Source of the DNA: Gordonia hongkongensis
GTDB lineage: Bacteria > Actinomycetota > Actinomycetes > Mycobacteriales > Mycobacteriaceae
Reading direction: 5' to 3'
Assembly: GCF_023078355.1 (NCBI RefSeq)
Contig: NZ_CP095552.1
Coordinates: 930,001-994,000 of the forward strand
DNA length: 64,000 bases
Shown in pieces: positions 63,223 to 64,000 of the stretch. The stretch's first letter is position 1. Each line of letters starts with the position of its first letter. The notes under the pieces were generated by a model. That model was not told the DNA's origin and did not search any database. It was given only the letters and a program-made list of their open reading frames with translations. A program made the translations under genes and the position numbers.

Positions 63223-64000
63223 GCATCGACGAGGCCGGCCCCGGGCACGCCGCAGCCGCCGACAAGCCGGGGGTCGCGCGCAGCACCAGACCGACGCGTC
63301 CGGTGGCCGAACTGCTCGCCGACCCGGGCTACCGGGCGCAGGCCCTCGAAGACGCCGTGAACCGTCTCCGCAACGCCGACGAGGACATGTCGGCCTCGGT
63401 GGCCTTCAGCCGGATTCAGAAGATCATCGGGTTCACGCTGCTCGGCATCATCGCCGTCGCGATGGTGATCGAACCGGTCGGGACCTGCGCGACCCTGGTC
63501 TCGATCGCCACGATCGGATACGTGGTGACCCTCGCCGACCGCCTGGTGATCTTCCGGCGGGGACTGGTCAACGGTGCCATCCGCGTCTCCGACGAGGACG
63601 CCCGGTCCATCCCCGACGACGAGTTGCCCGCCTACACCGTGTTCGTCCCGGCCTACGGCGAGCCGGAGGTGGTGGGTCAACTGGTGGCCGCGATGGAGAC
63701 GATCGAGTACCCACGGGACAAGCTCCAAGTCCTGCTGCTGTTGGAAGAGGACGACGAGCCGACGATCGAGGCGGCGCGCGGGGTGGAGGAGAACGGGATC
63801 GTCACGGTCGTCCTGACACCCCCGGCGCAGCCGCGGACCAAACCGAAGGCCTGCAACTACGGCATGCACTTCGCCACCGGCGACATCGTCACCATCTTCG
63901 ACGCCGAGGACAAACCCGACCCGCTGCAGCTCCGTCGGGCGGTGTACGTGCTGAACAACTCCGGCGACGACTCGGTGGTCTGCGTGCAGGGCAAGCTCAG
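63219..64000 (+). CDS. Glycosyltransferase family 2, BcsA-like, 3' end outside window
   Basis: The first 260 residues of a membrane glycosyltransferase. After a variable start and PVAELLADPGYRAQALEDAV, two membrane helices follow (GFTLLGIIAVAMVIEPVGTC; TLVSIATIGYVVTLADRLVI). The GT-A domain begins at PAYTVFVPAYGEPEVVGQLV and LLLLEEDDEPTIEAARGVEE, and IVTIFDAEDKPDPLQLRRAV carries the DxD-type motif that binds the nucleotide sugar and metal. The order BcsB-like, membrane protein, GT2 suggests a beta-glucan or related exopolysaccharide synthase. The QxxRW motif would lie beyond the window. Confidence 0.88.
   Translation, partial: MSIDEAGPGHAAAADKPGVARSTRPTRPVAELLADPGYRAQALEDAVNRLRNADEDMSASVAFSRIQKIIGFTLLGIIAVAMVIEPVGTCATLVSIATIGYVVTLADRLVIFRRGLVNGAIRVSDEDARSIPDDELPAYTVFVPAYGEPEVVGQLVAAMETIEYPRDKLQVLLLLEEDDEPTIEAARGVEENGIVTVVLTPPAQPRTKPKACNYGMHFATGDIVTIFDAEDKPDPLQLRRAVYVLNNSGDDSVVCVQGKL

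Overview
The window is high-GC actinobacterial DNA from a mycolic-acid-containing member of the Mycobacteriales. Gordonia or a close relative is the best guess. The reasons are gene content and order: a YgfZ-PabC-PurF-PurM block ordered as Mycobacterium tuberculosis Rv0807-Rv0812; an MhuD-MutY-carbonic anhydrase-DisA-RadA-LpqE-CarD-IspD-IspF-CysS-RlmB block ordered as Rv3592-Rv3579c; an antigen-85-like mycolyltransferase; an EccA-type AAA+ ATPase; and a 13E12/DUF222 HNH protein. The genus is inferred, not proven. No rRNA, tRNA or CRISPR array was recognised.

Layout. 1-5.6 kb: partial sulfotransferase, TMEM175-like channel, and an acyl-CoA beta-oxidation operon (EchA13/FadE17/FadE18-like plus a third, frameshifted dehydrogenase) behind an exact KstR2-type operator. 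5.6-6.3 kb: gene-free nest of palindromic repeats. 6.3-11.6 kb: secreted protein, IclR regulator and the sulfate-activation operon cysD-cysNC-cysQ. 11.6-24 kb: membrane and lipoproteins, orphan EccA-like ATPase, purL, a frameshifted phosphodiesterase, a DapB-like oxidoreductase behind a KstR box, an HNH protein behind an SOS box, and a zinc-free L36 behind a Zur-like box beside a nitroreductase remnant. 24-30.7 kb: purF-purM block. 31-37 kb: cydABDC cytochrome bd operon. 37-38.6 kb: an IS110-family element inserted in a dispersed palindromic repeat. 38.7-56 kb: aldehyde dehydrogenase behind a second KstR box and the conserved DisA/CarD/MEP-pathway block, interrupted by a mycolyltransferase gene between two copies of the disA 3' end. 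56-64 kb: PxpA, esterases, a tandem-repeat patch, and the start of a BcsB/glycosyltransferase-2 polysaccharide locus that runs off the window.

How the genes work together. CysD/CysN/CysC make APS and PAPS from sulfate, CysQ removes the by-product PAP, and the sulfotransferase at the left edge could use PAPS. PurL, PurF and PurM are steps of IMP synthesis. CydAB with CydDC forms the bd oxidase and its assembly ABC transporter. IspD and IspF serve isoprenoid synthesis. Three operator-like sites match published consensus sequences of the sterol-catabolism repressors KstR and KstR2, linking dispersed catabolic genes to one possible regulon.

Most notable. The IS110-family insertion has an apparent CT core, and its 310-nt non-coding end carries a 9-nt match to the target, as expected for a bridge-RNA-guided recombinase. 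A 36-bp perfect duplication of the disA 3' end flanks a mycolyltransferase gene. The lpqE-like gene has an in-frame His-rich tail after its amber stop. Caution: four genes (third fadE, cysQ, the GDPD gene and the 61.6-kb membrane gene) are each restored by adding one base in a G/C run, which looks more like homopolymer under-calling than gene decay.
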